From a virus, in the IMG/VR virus record IMGVR_UViG_3300028654_000025, positions 1 through 48,377 of that record: a stretch of DNA of 48,377 nucleotides. The stretch is one strand, 5' to 3'. Shown here piece after piece: positions 17,614 through 25,680 of the stretch. A model generated the notes under the pieces. It was not told the origin of the DNA, did not search any database, and saw only the letters and a program-made list of their open reading frames with translations. How positions within the stretch are numbered: the first letter of the stretch is position 1; each line of letters opens with the position of its first letter. A program made the position numbers and the translations under genes.

Positions 17614-18656
17614 TGGGGTCTGAGTTGATCAACCTTGGCGATGATGCGTTCCGGTGGGATCGAGGCGAGGACGACGCAGACGCCCTCCTTGCTGCATGGC
17701 TTGTTCGGCGGGAAGTGCCGGCCGGCGTGGATGTGCCAGTAGCAAGGCGCACACTCTCCCGAGCCTGATAGGGCGTGGGTTAGCGGGGCCTTGCTGGTGC
17801 GCTCCTCCCACGGGAACGGGCCGTACAGCCCAACCGCCGGCACGTCGAGAGCGTGACACATGTGCAGCCACGCCGAATCGACCCCGCAGAAGGCGTTGCA
17901 GGTCTGCAGCACTGCGGCGGACTGGCGGAAGGTGAGGTTGTCGATGGTCAGATTGTGCAAGGCATTCGGCTGATGCTTTAGCATCGGGAACTGCCCCGGA
18001 TGACCGAAGACGAAAATCTCCCAGCCACGGCGCACGAGTCCGTTGATGACCTGCGTCCACTGTCCCATCGGGTAGTTGCGGTTGGCGACCGAGGCAACCA
18101 TCTGGATGCCCAGACGCGGGCGCTCTGTGCGTGGGTACGTCGTGTCCGCCCACGCGGTTTCCTCGGGCAATACGACATAGGCCGGTTTGAGGTCCATCAA
18201 CCCGTCGGACTCCAGCGCGCGGGCCAGAGCAACGGTGGCGTGGACGCCCCGAGACAGTTCCAGCACGTTCTCCAGCGAAACGATCCGGTCGAAATCCACG
18301 GCGGCCTGATGGTTCACCGGGTAGTTGATCAGGTCATCGAAGAGATCGGTGCCAACGAAGAGGGAGTGATGAACTGGGAAGCAGGCCAGTGTTACCTTAA
18401 CATCCTTCAGCCGGGCGCGGATGTCGCGCAGGACGGGGGTGAGAAAGAGCAGATCGCCCTTGGCCCCGTTAGCGATGATCAGGACGTTCTTCGGCTCTCC
18501 AGCCACGTCCCAGTTGATCGGCTCCAGTTTGACGCTGCCGCGCTCCGCGTGCAGGGCGATCTCGAAGGCGTTCTGGTCGGTGGCGATCCACGAGCCGGGG
18601 GTCAACCGGCCGAAGCCGCCCATGTCGATTTCAAAGCTGTTTGTGATCAGGTGCAT
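17610..18656 (-). CDS. Glycosyltransferase, GT9 (heptosyltransferase-like)
   Basis: A 348-residue protein. Residues 58-80 carry GAKGDLLFLTPVLRDIRARL, the GT9 N-terminal signature (G-D-x-L-x-TP-x-L). The C-terminal Rossmann half has AAVLQTCNAFCGVDSAWLHM and VPAVGLYGPFPWEERTS, the donor-binding region. GT9 enzymes usually add heptoses to lipopolysaccharide core. Here the acceptor might be host surface glycan or a virion protein. An unusual extra ~50 residues precede the signature. It overlaps the upstream gene by 26 bp. Confidence 0.85.
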   Translation of the reverse strand: MHLITNSFEIDMGGFGRLTPGSWIATDQNAFEIALHAERGSVKLEPINWDVAGEPKNVLIIANGAKGDLLFLTPVLRDIRARLKDVKVTLACFPVHHSLFVGTDLFDDLINYPVNHQAAVDFDRIVSLENVLELSRGVHATVALARALESDGLMDLKPAYVVLPEETAWADTTYPRTERPRLGIQMVASVANRNYPMGQWTQVINGLVRRGWEIFVFGHPGQFPMLKHQPNALHNLTIDNLTFRQSAAVLQTCNAFCGVDSAWLHMCHALDVPAVGLYGPFPWEERTSKAPLTHALSGSGECAPCYWHIHAGRHFPPNKPCSKEGVCVVLASIPPERIIAKVDQLRPQ

Positions 18657-18861
18657 TGCAGAGAATCTTGATGCTGTTGGCTCGACACCAGAAATCGCAG
18701 TTTGGATGACCCGGCCATTCGGAGACGACGTGCCAGAAAGAGCCGTCGGGGGAGGTCTCCGTTATGACTCCTGTGTTGATCGTCCCGCGGTCGTCTTCGT
18801 ACAGAAAACCGGCAGGGCACCGGGTGAAAAAGCCGTCATGACTGGTGATTATAAGGTTCAT
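18631..18861 (-). CDS. Hypothetical 76-residue protein in glycan operon
   Basis: A short, mostly beta protein with four cysteines, HPNCDFWCRANSIKILC near the C-terminus possibly binding metal. No family recognised. Its start overlaps the small upstream gene by ATGA (18858-18861), and its end overlaps the GT9 gene by 26 bp. It therefore belongs to the same transcript. Confidence 0.65.
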   Translation of the reverse strand: MNLIITSHDGFFTRCPAGFLYEDDRGTINTGVITETSPDGSFWHVVSEWPGHPNCDFWCRANSIKILCNAPDHKQL

Positions 18862-19028
18862 TTGTGATCAGGTGTATTCGGGATGGGGGTGGCCGTGATC
18901 GTCTGGAACCCGTAGTGGTTGTCGATGATCTGAGTCGCCTCCTGGGAGGATGACCGGCGGTTTTTCCGGGCCGCGGTGCGGAGCTTCCGGGCCGCGACCC
19001 CGTAGATGCGGACCTGGATGTACTTCAT
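18858..19028 (-). CDS. Small ribbon-helix-helix-like protein heading the glycan operon
   Basis: A 56-residue ORF beginning MKYIQVRIYGVAARKLRTAA. A short beta-strand (YIQVRIYG), a basic helix and a second helix (SQEATQIIDNHYG) match the layout of Arc/MetJ-type ribbon-helix-helix DNA-binding proteins. Its TGA overlaps the next start codon by ATGA (18858-18861), strong evidence for expression with the glycosyltransferases. It lies divergently beside the large terminase, so it could repress both directions from 19029-19092. Function is inferred from fold pattern only. Confidence 0.6.
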   Translation of the reverse strand: MKYIQVRIYGVAARKLRTAARKNRRSSSQEATQIIDNHYGFQTITATPIPNTPDHK

Positions 19029-19057
19029 GAGAGTGGGTCAATATGGGGCATCCGGGG

Positions 19058-19086
19058 TTGACACAAGCACAATCTTTCGGTTTGAT
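19058..19086 (+). promoter_or_regulatory. Possible promoter upstream of large terminase
   Basis: TTGACA (19058-19063) is followed after 17 bp by tttgat (19081-19086, 4 of 6 to the -10 consensus). It lies in the 64-bp divergent gap. The predicted transcript would begin almost at the terminase ATG, implying a leaderless mRNA. That makes this a tentative call. Confidence 0.25.
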
Positions 19087-19092
19087 CGGGCG

Positions 19093-20829
19093 ATGGCTTC
19101 TGAAATCGAACGCTACGACATGCTCTGGCCCAAGGGGTCCAACGACCTGTCGATTGAGCTGGCCTGCTACGCAGAACCGGAGAAGTTCGTCACAGGCCAG
19201 TCCAAGGAGTTCCATTTCACGAACGCCTGGAGGATCATGTGGCCTAAGTTCGAGTGGAACGAGTGGGCGGAGATGACCCGCTGGGCTTGGTGCAAGTACC
19301 GAATCATCTCGGTCATCGGCCACACATCCTCTGGGAAATCGCACGTAACTGCCCACTGCGCGCTGCTGGACTACATCGCGCTGCCGCTCAGCACGTCCAC
19401 CACGGTCACCACGACCAAGTTTGATTCCCTGCGCACGCGCATCTGGGGAGACGTGATGGGGGCTCTGGAAACCTCGGCGTTGCGCGACTCGTTGATGGTG
19501 TTGTTCAAGCCGACGACGACCAGCAACGCGCTGACCTTCGGCCTGCGCTCGCGGGAGCGCGTGGACTCGGACAAGTTTCAGATCCAGGGCATCGCCACCG
19601 ACTCCGCGGACACGACCGCCGGCAAGATCCGCGGGCAGCACACCGACCGGCGCCGGATCGTGGGTGACGAGTGCGAAGACATGGGGGCGGCGATCTATTC
19701 GGCCATCACCAACGCCCGCGTGGCCCCAGACTTCATCGCGGCGCTGCTCACCAATCCAGCGCTGAAGCAGTCCCTCTTCGGCTCGAAGTGGGCCTGCCCA
19801 CTCAACGGCTGGGGATCGGTGAGCGAGAACGACAAGTTCTGGGAGACCGTGCAGCCCGAAGGAGTTTGTCTCCACTTCAACGGGCTTCAGTCGCCCAACA
19901 TCAAAGCCAAGACAACGGTCCACCCGTACCTGCTGACGCAGAAATACATTGATGAAGTGCGCACGGTCCACGGAGAGAACTCGATTGAGTGGTGGATGTT
20001 TGTGCTGGGGTTCCCCGCTCCCGATGGGCTGGTCGGATTGATCTGGTCAACTACCACGATTGAGAAAGCCAAGCAGACTGTTACGTTCGACTACACACCC
20101 AAACCATTCGGCACACTGGACCCGGCGTTCGAGTACGACGACTGTGTGCTGCATCTGGGCGAGTACGGTCTCCTGCGTGACGGACGGCCCTGTGCTCAAG
20201 CCAAGCGGACGGTCAAGATCCAGATCGAGGTAGGCGAAGGGCGGCTGGAGAAGGAGCAGCAGGTGGCGAACGAAGTGAAACGTGTTTGTCAGTTGGAGGG
20301 AGTAGCGCCCGAGGACTTTATCATGGATGCGACCGGAGTTGGCCGGGGCACATACGCGCTCCTGCGCACCACTTGGAGTCCCAAGGTTCAGGCGCTTTAC
20401 TACGGTGGCGCGGCAACCAACCGGCCGCTGCGACTCAACGATCCTATGACCGCGGAGGAACAGGTGAAGTGGTTCGTCACGGAGCTGTGGTTCCGCGCGT
20501 CCTTCCTTGCTCGCGAGGGGGTCATCTGTGGCTTGGGCAATCTCCATCCCAACACAGTCGAGGATCTGGCCGGCAGACGGTACATAGTGAAACAGGCGGG
20601 GGACCGGAAACTGGCTATTGCGGAGTCGAAGACCGAATACAAGATCCGCCTCGGACGCTCCCCGGACTTCGGCGATCCGTTCTGCCAGATCGGAGAGTTG
20701 CTGGTGCGCAAGGGTCTGCTCAAGAGCATCGAGAACGTCGCTGGAGCAAGCGGCTGGGGCGCGTACCGTGCTCTCGCTCTCAAAGCACAGAAACGATTCA
20801 CCAACGAGTTCGCCCATGGCCAAACTTAA
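19093..20829 (+). CDS. terL: Terminase large subunit
   Basis: A 578-residue protein. The ATPase has Walker A GHTSSGKS (76-83) and Walker B-like RRIVGDECEDM. The nuclease half carries three acidic segments, TLDPAFEYDD, IMDATGVGRG and SPDFGDPF, of the RNase H-like terminase nuclease. It cuts concatemeric DNA and pumps it through the portal. ATG 19093 is chosen over 19006, because the earlier ATG would overlap the opposite-strand ribbon-helix-helix gene and encode an unlikely extension. The stop overlaps the next gene by 14 bp. Confidence 0.9.
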   Translation: MASEIERYDMLWPKGSNDLSIELACYAEPEKFVTGQSKEFHFTNAWRIMWPKFEWNEWAEMTRWAWCKYRIISVIGHTSSGKSHVTAHCALLDYIALPLSTSTTVTTTKFDSLRTRIWGDVMGALETSALRDSLMVLFKPTTTSNALTFGLRSRERVDSDKFQIQGIATDSADTTAGKIRGQHTDRRRIVGDECEDMGAAIYSAITNARVAPDFIAALLTNPALKQSLFGSKWACPLNGWGSVSENDKFWETVQPEGVCLHFNGLQSPNIKAKTTVHPYLLTQKYIDEVRTVHGENSIEWWMFVLGFPAPDGLVGLIWSTTTIEKAKQTVTFDYTPKPFGTLDPAFEYDDCVLHLGEYGLLRDGRPCAQAKRTVKIQIEVGEGRLEKEQQVANEVKRVCQLEGVAPEDFIMDATGVGRGTYALLRTTWSPKVQALYYGGAATNRPLRLNDPMTAEEQVKWFVTELWFRASFLAREGVICGLGNLHPNTVEDLAGRRYIVKQAGDRKLAIAESKTEYKIRLGRSPDFGDPFCQIGELLVRKGLLKSIENVAGASGWGAYRALALKAQKRFTNEFAHGQT

Positions 20830-21445
20830 GTTCGGATCGGTTATGCCCCCTCGCGGTTGGATATATCTCCAGCCGGAGACACGTCTACGCATCACTTCGG
20901 ACAATCTTGACTCTCTGGCGGACAAGGTGATCGCGCATCGCCGGCAGAAGGGCATCCCGTCCGCCGGCAAGGCAGAGGTGGTCATGGAGATCCAGCGACA
21001 GATATGCACTCGACTGACTACAGCGGAGTGCCGCAAGGAGTCTCCCGATGACCCGTGGCAGCCGCTCAAGGGTCTGTCGGAGACCCTCACGCTGACATCG
21101 GTGCTCAACACCTCCAAGGCACTGTTCACTTGGATCACCTCTGGGCGGCCGGTGGTCCCGCTGGAGGAGAACGAGCGGCGCCGGCAGATATGTCTCTCCT
21201 GCCCGCTCAACGAACGGTTGAACGGCTGCCGGTGCGCGGCGCTCTACCGGGCGGTGGCGGAGTCGGTCCCAGCGGAGCGGCAGTTTGACGATCTGCATGT
21301 CTGCCTCGCCTGCAAGTGTTCGCTCAAAGCCAAGTGCGCGGTGCCCGCGGAACTGATCGAACTGTCAGAGCGTGGACGGGGGGTTGAGTATCCGATTCAT
21401 TGCTGGGTGCCTGAAATCCTTGACACGCGCAGTCGCCAAGTGTAG
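20816..21445 (+). CDS. Cysteine-rich (zinc-binding-like) phage protein
   Basis: A 209-residue protein. The N-terminal half includes GWIYLQPETRLRI. The C-terminal half has clustered cysteines, CLSCPLN, CRCAALYR and VCLACKCSLKAKC, then HCW, consistent with two zinc-binding knuckles. It starts inside the terminase stop region, so it is translationally linked to terminase. Found between terminase and portal, it may act in packaging or head assembly, but the family's function is unknown to me. Confidence 0.65.
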   Translation: MAKLKFGSVMPPRGWIYLQPETRLRITSDNLDSLADKVIAHRRQKGIPSAGKAEVVMEIQRQICTRLTTAECRKESPDDPWQPLKGLSETLTLTSVLNTSKALFTWITSGRPVVPLEENERRRQICLSCPLNERLNGCRCAALYRAVAESVPAERQFDDLHVCLACKCSLKAKCAVPAELIELSERGRGVEYPIHCWVPEILDTRSRQV

Positions 21446-21631
21446 ATGCTGAACATGCCCAAGTACACGATGCAGACCATGTTCCCCCCGGTCAAGAATC
21501 AGCAGTCGTTAGTTCCTCAGGGCAAGGACGTGACAGGTCCTCCGGACGTGCAACCGAAGGGCAAGCCCAAGAGTGTCTATACCCCCCAGTGCGGGCTCAA
21601 CATGGGGATGGACATCAAACGCCGTTTCTAA
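21446..21631 (+). CDS. Hypothetical 61-residue protein
   Basis: A Pro/Lys/Gln-rich, probably disordered protein. The start codon abuts the previous stop, and a second ATG lies three codons in. Expression is supported by tight packing only. No family recognised. Confidence 0.5.
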   Translation: MLNMPKYTMQTMFPPVKNQQSLVPQGKDVTGPPDVQPKGKPKSVYTPQCGLNMGMDIKRRF

Positions 21632-21632
21632 C

Positions 21633-21758
21633 ATGCAAGCTCGACCCACATCTACACCCAAGAAGGTGACCCCGGTGAAGGGCTTCCCCCTTCAGCCGAC
21701 TACGACCACGCGCTGCACCCCGACCGCCAAGACCAAAGCCGATGGCAAGCACGGGTAG
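21633..21758 (+). CDS. Hypothetical 41-residue basic protein
   Basis: A Thr/Pro/Lys-rich peptide beginning MQARPTSTPKKVTPVKGFP. It starts one base after the previous stop, and its end overlaps the portal start by 17 bp. Composition resembles the preceding small protein. Moderately supported by the gapless arrangement. Confidence 0.4.
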   Translation: MQARPTSTPKKVTPVKGFPLQPTTTTRCTPTAKTKADGKHG

Positions 21759-23859
21759 ATCGGCGGCCACGCTGCCTCCGGGTTCCCAGCCCACGCCGGT
21801 CGCGGGTACGGACCCCAACGGGTTCCATCTAGCCGAGGACCAGCGCCGGGTACGGGACGTTGAGTCAGCCAGGTCCATTTTCAACCGGTTCGTGCAGGAT
21901 TCCGTGGTCCGTAGTTCGACGATGGCGCAGACGCGCAACCAGCTCGAAGGCGGGCGACCGTTCGACCCGAAGGATCTGGAGGAGCAGGGCACGGCCTGGC
22001 AGACCAACGTCAATTTCGGTGACGCGCAGGCGGCGCGCGACCGCACGCTGATCCCGTACTGGTCGATGGTGAACGACGTGCCGCACCGGATCGCGGTCAC
22101 GATCGACATAGAGTCTCCGAAAAAGGAAAACTGGGAGATCGCGCACGCCGAGGCGTTCGATGAGTTCCTGAAGGACTGGGGCGCGGACTACTTCATAGAA
22201 TTCATGAACACGGCGTCGAACTTCGTGAACTTCGGTCCCGGCGTGGTTCATTGGGACAGTCCGGATTCGCCGCGGTACGATGCAGTCAACACTCAGCGAC
22301 TCTATTTCCCGAAGAACGCCCGCATGTCTCCCGACTCATGGGACGTGGTGTGTATGGTGCGCGACGTGTCGGCGTCGGAGCTGTACCTCAAGATCAAGGA
22401 CGACAAATCCAAGCAGACGAGCAAGGACATCGGCTGGAACCTGGACGCCGTGGAAGCTGCCATTGTCCAGACGATGTACGGCAATTCCAACCGCGATCCG
22501 CGCGACATGACGCGCTGGCAGGATGATCTGGTGCAGAACGACATCACGGTCGCCTCGATCTTCGAGCCTTTGCAACTGGTGTGGATGTTCGTGCGTCAGT
22601 TCGACGGCAAGATCACGGCCCACGTCTTCACCCGTCAGGGCGGAGTAAGCGATTTTCTTTTCGAGTCTCAGGACTACGCGGAGTCGTTCAGGCAGATCCT
22701 CGGATGCATCTGGTATGATGTGGGTGTGGACTCGCTGGTTCACTCGATAAAGGGATTCGGGATCAAGAACTATCACTTTGCGGTGATGCTGAACCGGATG
22801 AAGTCGCGCATGGTGGATGGAGCCACCATGTCGTTCGGACTCAATCTGCGGCGCACAGGAGACGGAGTTCCTGATGAGGAGCCCCCGGTATCGAACTTTG
22901 GCCCGTACACGGTCTTCCCTCCGGGCCTTGACCAGTTTCAGTATTACCCGCAGTTGCAGCAGGGGATGGCGGTTCTCGATGTTTTGGAGCAGAATCGGGC
23001 CGAGAACTCGTCGATGTACCGGCAGCAACAGCAGAAGCAGATCGAGAACTCCGATACCGCGACCCAGGCCAACATCCTCGCCACGATGTCTGGACAGATG
23101 TCCGAGGCGTCAGCGTCGGTCTTTCTGGCTCAGGTGGGGGAGAACATTTTCGCCGAGCAGGTACGCCGACTCTCCATACCCGGCAGTACAGACGCCGACG
23201 CGAAGAAGTTCGTGGAGCGGTTGGTGCGCCGCGGGGTGCCCAAGAAGATGATCGGTAAGTTTGACATGCGTGTGCAGACCGGGGCCAACTCAGGGTTGGC
23301 GAATCCGGTGGCACGAGTCCAGAAGTACCAGCAACTTCTCGGGTTGATGAACACCCCGGGCGTCAATGCCCGGTACATCTTGGAACAGTATTTCGCCAAC
23401 ATGCTCGGGTCGGACGGCGCCAGCCGCGCGCTGTTGCCCGAGGGTGCCGACTCCCAGCCGCAGCAGCGCCGCGAGGCGATGATCGAGAACAGCATGTTTG
23501 GGCAGGGAATGGATCTCCCGATTGACCCGAACGATGCACATTTTGAGCACTCGCAGGAACACTTGAAGGTGATCGGCCCGATGGCCGCGCAGTTCAAGCA
23601 GACCGGGCAGTTGAAGCCTGAGCAGATCGCCACCATGATCATGACCCTGGAGCACACCGGACGGCATCTGACGCTGCTCAACCAGGACGAAACCATGAAG
23701 GCACAATATCAGCAGGTGTGGCCGGTCTTCTCGCAGATCCAGTCCATCGCCCGCGGCATCCTGACCAATCTCTCGAAACAGCAATCGCAGCAAACCCCCC
23801 TACCCAATGGCTCTCAAGCGCAAGTCCCCTCAGCGCAGCCTCAGGCTGCCGCTGCCTAA
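21742..23859 (+). CDS. Portal protein
   Basis: A 705-residue protein, the size of podovirus head-tail connectors. It has a Q-rich helical N-terminus and a middle with FNFGPGVVHWDSPDSPRYDAV and PYTVFPPGLDQFQYYPQLQQG. Next is a long helix with the MYRQQQQKQIENSDTATQANIL segment expected of the crown/barrel, and the tail end is Gln/Ala-rich. It forms the dodecameric DNA-entry ring at the capsid vertex. Location between large terminase and scaffold/capsid supports the call. The stop lies 53 bp inside the next gene. Confidence 0.8.
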   Translation: MASTGRSAATLPPGSQPTPVAGTDPNGFHLAEDQRRVRDVESARSIFNRFVQDSVVRSSTMAQTRNQLEGGRPFDPKDLEEQGTAWQTNVNFGDAQAARDRTLIPYWSMVNDVPHRIAVTIDIESPKKENWEIAHAEAFDEFLKDWGADYFIEFMNTASNFVNFGPGVVHWDSPDSPRYDAVNTQRLYFPKNARMSPDSWDVVCMVRDVSASELYLKIKDDKSKQTSKDIGWNLDAVEAAIVQTMYGNSNRDPRDMTRWQDDLVQNDITVASIFEPLQLVWMFVRQFDGKITAHVFTRQGGVSDFLFESQDYAESFRQILGCIWYDVGVDSLVHSIKGFGIKNYHFAVMLNRMKSRMVDGATMSFGLNLRRTGDGVPDEEPPVSNFGPYTVFPPGLDQFQYYPQLQQGMAVLDVLEQNRAENSSMYRQQQQKQIENSDTATQANILATMSGQMSEASASVFLAQVGENIFAEQVRRLSIPGSTDADAKKFVERLVRRGVPKKMIGKFDMRVQTGANSGLANPVARVQKYQQLLGLMNTPGVNARYILEQYFANMLGSDGASRALLPEGADSQPQQRREAMIENSMFGQGMDLPIDPNDAHFEHSQEHLKVIGPMAAQFKQTGQLKPEQIATMIMTLEHTGRHLTLLNQDETMKAQYQQVWPVFSQIQSIARGILTNLSKQQSQQTPLPNGSQAQVPSAQPQAAAA

Positions 23860-24163
23860 AGTTCTTCAGCAGAAGTCGAAGGTCCCCGAGTACGTCCCGC
23901 TCGCACTGCCGCAGCGCACCGAGTTGCTGGGGATGTTCAACAGTCCGGTCTTCCAGATCGCTTGGAACAATGCCTCGCTGGCGAAACCCTCCGTCTTCCC
24001 GTCTGGTCTGAATACACCTCTTGGCGGTGTGATCGCTGTCAACCGGCTGCATGAGCTACGTGGGTGGGAACTGTTTGCCGTGGCGCTCCTGACCCAGACA
24101 AACGATCCGAAGCCTCCGCGCAAGATGCTTCAGGAGACGTTCCCTGACGAAGCCAGATCGTAA
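23807..24163 (+). CDS. Hypothetical head-module protein
   Basis: A 118-residue protein with a basic N-terminus (MALKRKSPQRSLRLPLPK). Its core runs LLGMFNSPVFQIAWNNASLAKPSVF to GVIAVNRLHELRGWELFAVALL. It overlaps the portal stop by 53 bp in another frame. The folded-looking core and position between portal and scaffold favour a real gene. No family recognised. Confidence 0.65.
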   Translation: MALKRKSPQRSLRLPLPKVLQQKSKVPEYVPLALPQRTELLGMFNSPVFQIAWNNASLAKPSVFPSGLNTPLGGVIAVNRLHELRGWELFAVALLTQTNDPKPPRKMLQETFPDEARS

Positions 24164-24169
24164 TTTCCC

Positions 24170-25402
24170 ATGGATACCAAACCCGCTCCCGACCAGTCGC
24201 AGGCTGGTTCGACCGTTGTTACACCTGCGTCCGCCGACCCCCTCGCCGGGGACGCGCCGCCGCTCAAAACGTCCCTCCGCGAGATCATCGCGAAGACCTA
24301 TGCAGACAAGCCTGTGGTAGAGCCGGCCAAGCCCGCTGCTGCCTCACCGGCTGTTGAACCTGCGGCTGTTCCCGTTAAGCCGCAGAGTCTTCTCTCGCGC
24401 AGGGCTCCTGCGGCTGCGCCGCCGGCCGCCGCTCCAGTGACGGATGAACTGCCTGCGGAGTTGCCCGCAGACACACCCGAGCCCACCAAGGTCAACTGGA
24501 AGAAGGCCCGTGAGGTGGAGCGCAAACTGAAGGCCGATCTGACGGCCAAGCAGGCCGAGATCGAAGCTCTCCGTGTGCAGACGAAATCTCTTCCAGCGGA
24601 CACCGCCGAATTGCAGCAGTTGAAGACTGAGCGACAGGCGATGCTCGATCGGCTGGCGGTGGTGGATCTCCAGAGCCACCCCGATTTCGTAAACCAGTAC
24701 GTCAAGCCGCAGCAGTCCGCGCTGGCAGCAGCAAAGGAGGTTCTCGACTACAGCGGCAAGGAGGGAGTGGATCTCTCCGGGCTCCTGGGCAAGTCGGTCA
24801 AGGACTTCAACGCCGAGGTGTCCAAACTGACCGAGGGGCTCAACTCGATGGACGCCACCACGGTCCAAACGTCGCTGCGTACCGCATATACCGCGAGCCG
24901 GGGCGCCAGCGAGGCGCTCAAGAGTTCATCGCAACTAGGTCAGGCTCTCGTCGCCAAGCAGGCGCAGGAAGCCAAGCAGGCGTTCGAGACCGTGTTCAAC
25001 AAGGTGAACGAGTTCTTGGTCACTGTTGAGCCGGAAGCCAACGCCTCTGAAGAGGACCGGGCTTCCGCAATCGCGCACAACAAGGCCGTGACCGACTTCC
25101 GAGCTGCCGCCGAACACAACGCCTTTGGGAAGATCAGCCACACCGGGGCCGCAGAGTTGTCAGTTAAAGCCGCTCTTGCAGACCTTCTCATGAACCATGG
25201 GTTGCCACGCGCTGAGGCGGAGTACACGCGAGTATCCGCACAACTCAAGGCCGCGCAGGCTGAACTGTCCGCACTTAAGGGGTCGCGCAAGGTGGGCTCC
25301 GTAGTTGGGGACCCGTCTGCGGCAGTGGCCGGCGGAGTCAAGGGCAACGGCAAACAGTCTTTACACGATCTCGTGCAGAACGTGTATTCCCGTCGGACCT
25401 AG
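24170..25402 (+). CDS. Capsid scaffolding-type protein
   Basis: A 410-residue protein. The first 115 residues are Ala/Pro-rich and disordered. Residues 115-175 form a charged coiled coil (WKKAREVERKLKADLTAKQAEIEAL), and more helices reach a basic C-terminus. This is the profile of phage scaffolds, which guide coat assembly and leave the prohead. Immediate placement before the major capsid gene supports it. A strong terminator follows 30 bp downstream. Confidence 0.7.
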   Translation: MDTKPAPDQSQAGSTVVTPASADPLAGDAPPLKTSLREIIAKTYADKPVVEPAKPAAASPAVEPAAVPVKPQSLLSRRAPAAAPPAAAPVTDELPAELPADTPEPTKVNWKKAREVERKLKADLTAKQAEIEALRVQTKSLPADTAELQQLKTERQAMLDRLAVVDLQSHPDFVNQYVKPQQSALAAAKEVLDYSGKEGVDLSGLLGKSVKDFNAEVSKLTEGLNSMDATTVQTSLRTAYTASRGASEALKSSSQLGQALVAKQAQEAKQAFETVFNKVNEFLVTVEPEANASEEDRASAIAHNKAVTDFRAAAEHNAFGKISHTGAAELSVKAALADLLMNHGLPRAEAEYTRVSAQLKAAQAELSALKGSRKVGSVVGDPSAAVAGGVKGNGKQSLHDLVQNVYSRRT

Positions 25403-25431
25403 GGGTAGGGGCGACGGGGTTGATAGGGTGA

Positions 25432-25466
25432 CCGGGGGTGGTGCCTAGCACTGCCCTCGGTTTTTT
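25432..25466 (+). terminator. Rho-independent terminator after scaffold gene
   Basis: Thirteen paired bases (three wobble) join ccgggggtggtgc (25432-25444) and gcactgccctcgg (25448-25460) around a cta loop, followed directly by tttttt (25461-25466). It should end or attenuate the terminase-portal-scaffold transcript before the capsid gene. Confidence 0.85.
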
Positions 25467-25505
25467 GTTGACCTCAGCCGGAGCGGGTGCAGTCTGATTG
25501 CGACT

Positions 25506-25553
25506 TGGTTGCGTATTCATAGCTCCTCCAGAGGAGCCCTCCGCTCGCAACCA
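25506..25553 (+). promoter_or_regulatory. Structured leader upstream of major capsid gene
   Basis: tggttgcg (25506-25513) pairs perfectly with cgcaacca (25546-25553). Inside, gctcct...aggagc (25522-25537) forms a second hairpin. The 214-bp non-coding gap between terminator and capsid ATG contains this element. A TTGACC at 25468-25473 could be a -35 box, but no good -10 follows. The nested stem may stabilise the very abundant capsid mRNA. Confidence 0.5.
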
Positions 25554-25680
25554 GGGGATGCGGAGGAACGGGGTAATTTGCCTACTCCCCGACGGGCGAC
25601 GACGCAGAAGGTATCTTTTCGGCGTGTTGCCCCCTGCGTTGAAGTCCCGCGCTACGCGCCCTTTTGACCGCATTCCTTCC

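Noticed and set aside
18868-19971. 367-residue minus-strand ORF opposite the large terminase
   Set aside because: It is Arg/Gly/Pro-rich and lies opposite a clear terminase ATPase. Only the 18858-19028 part, in another frame, makes a sensible small gene.
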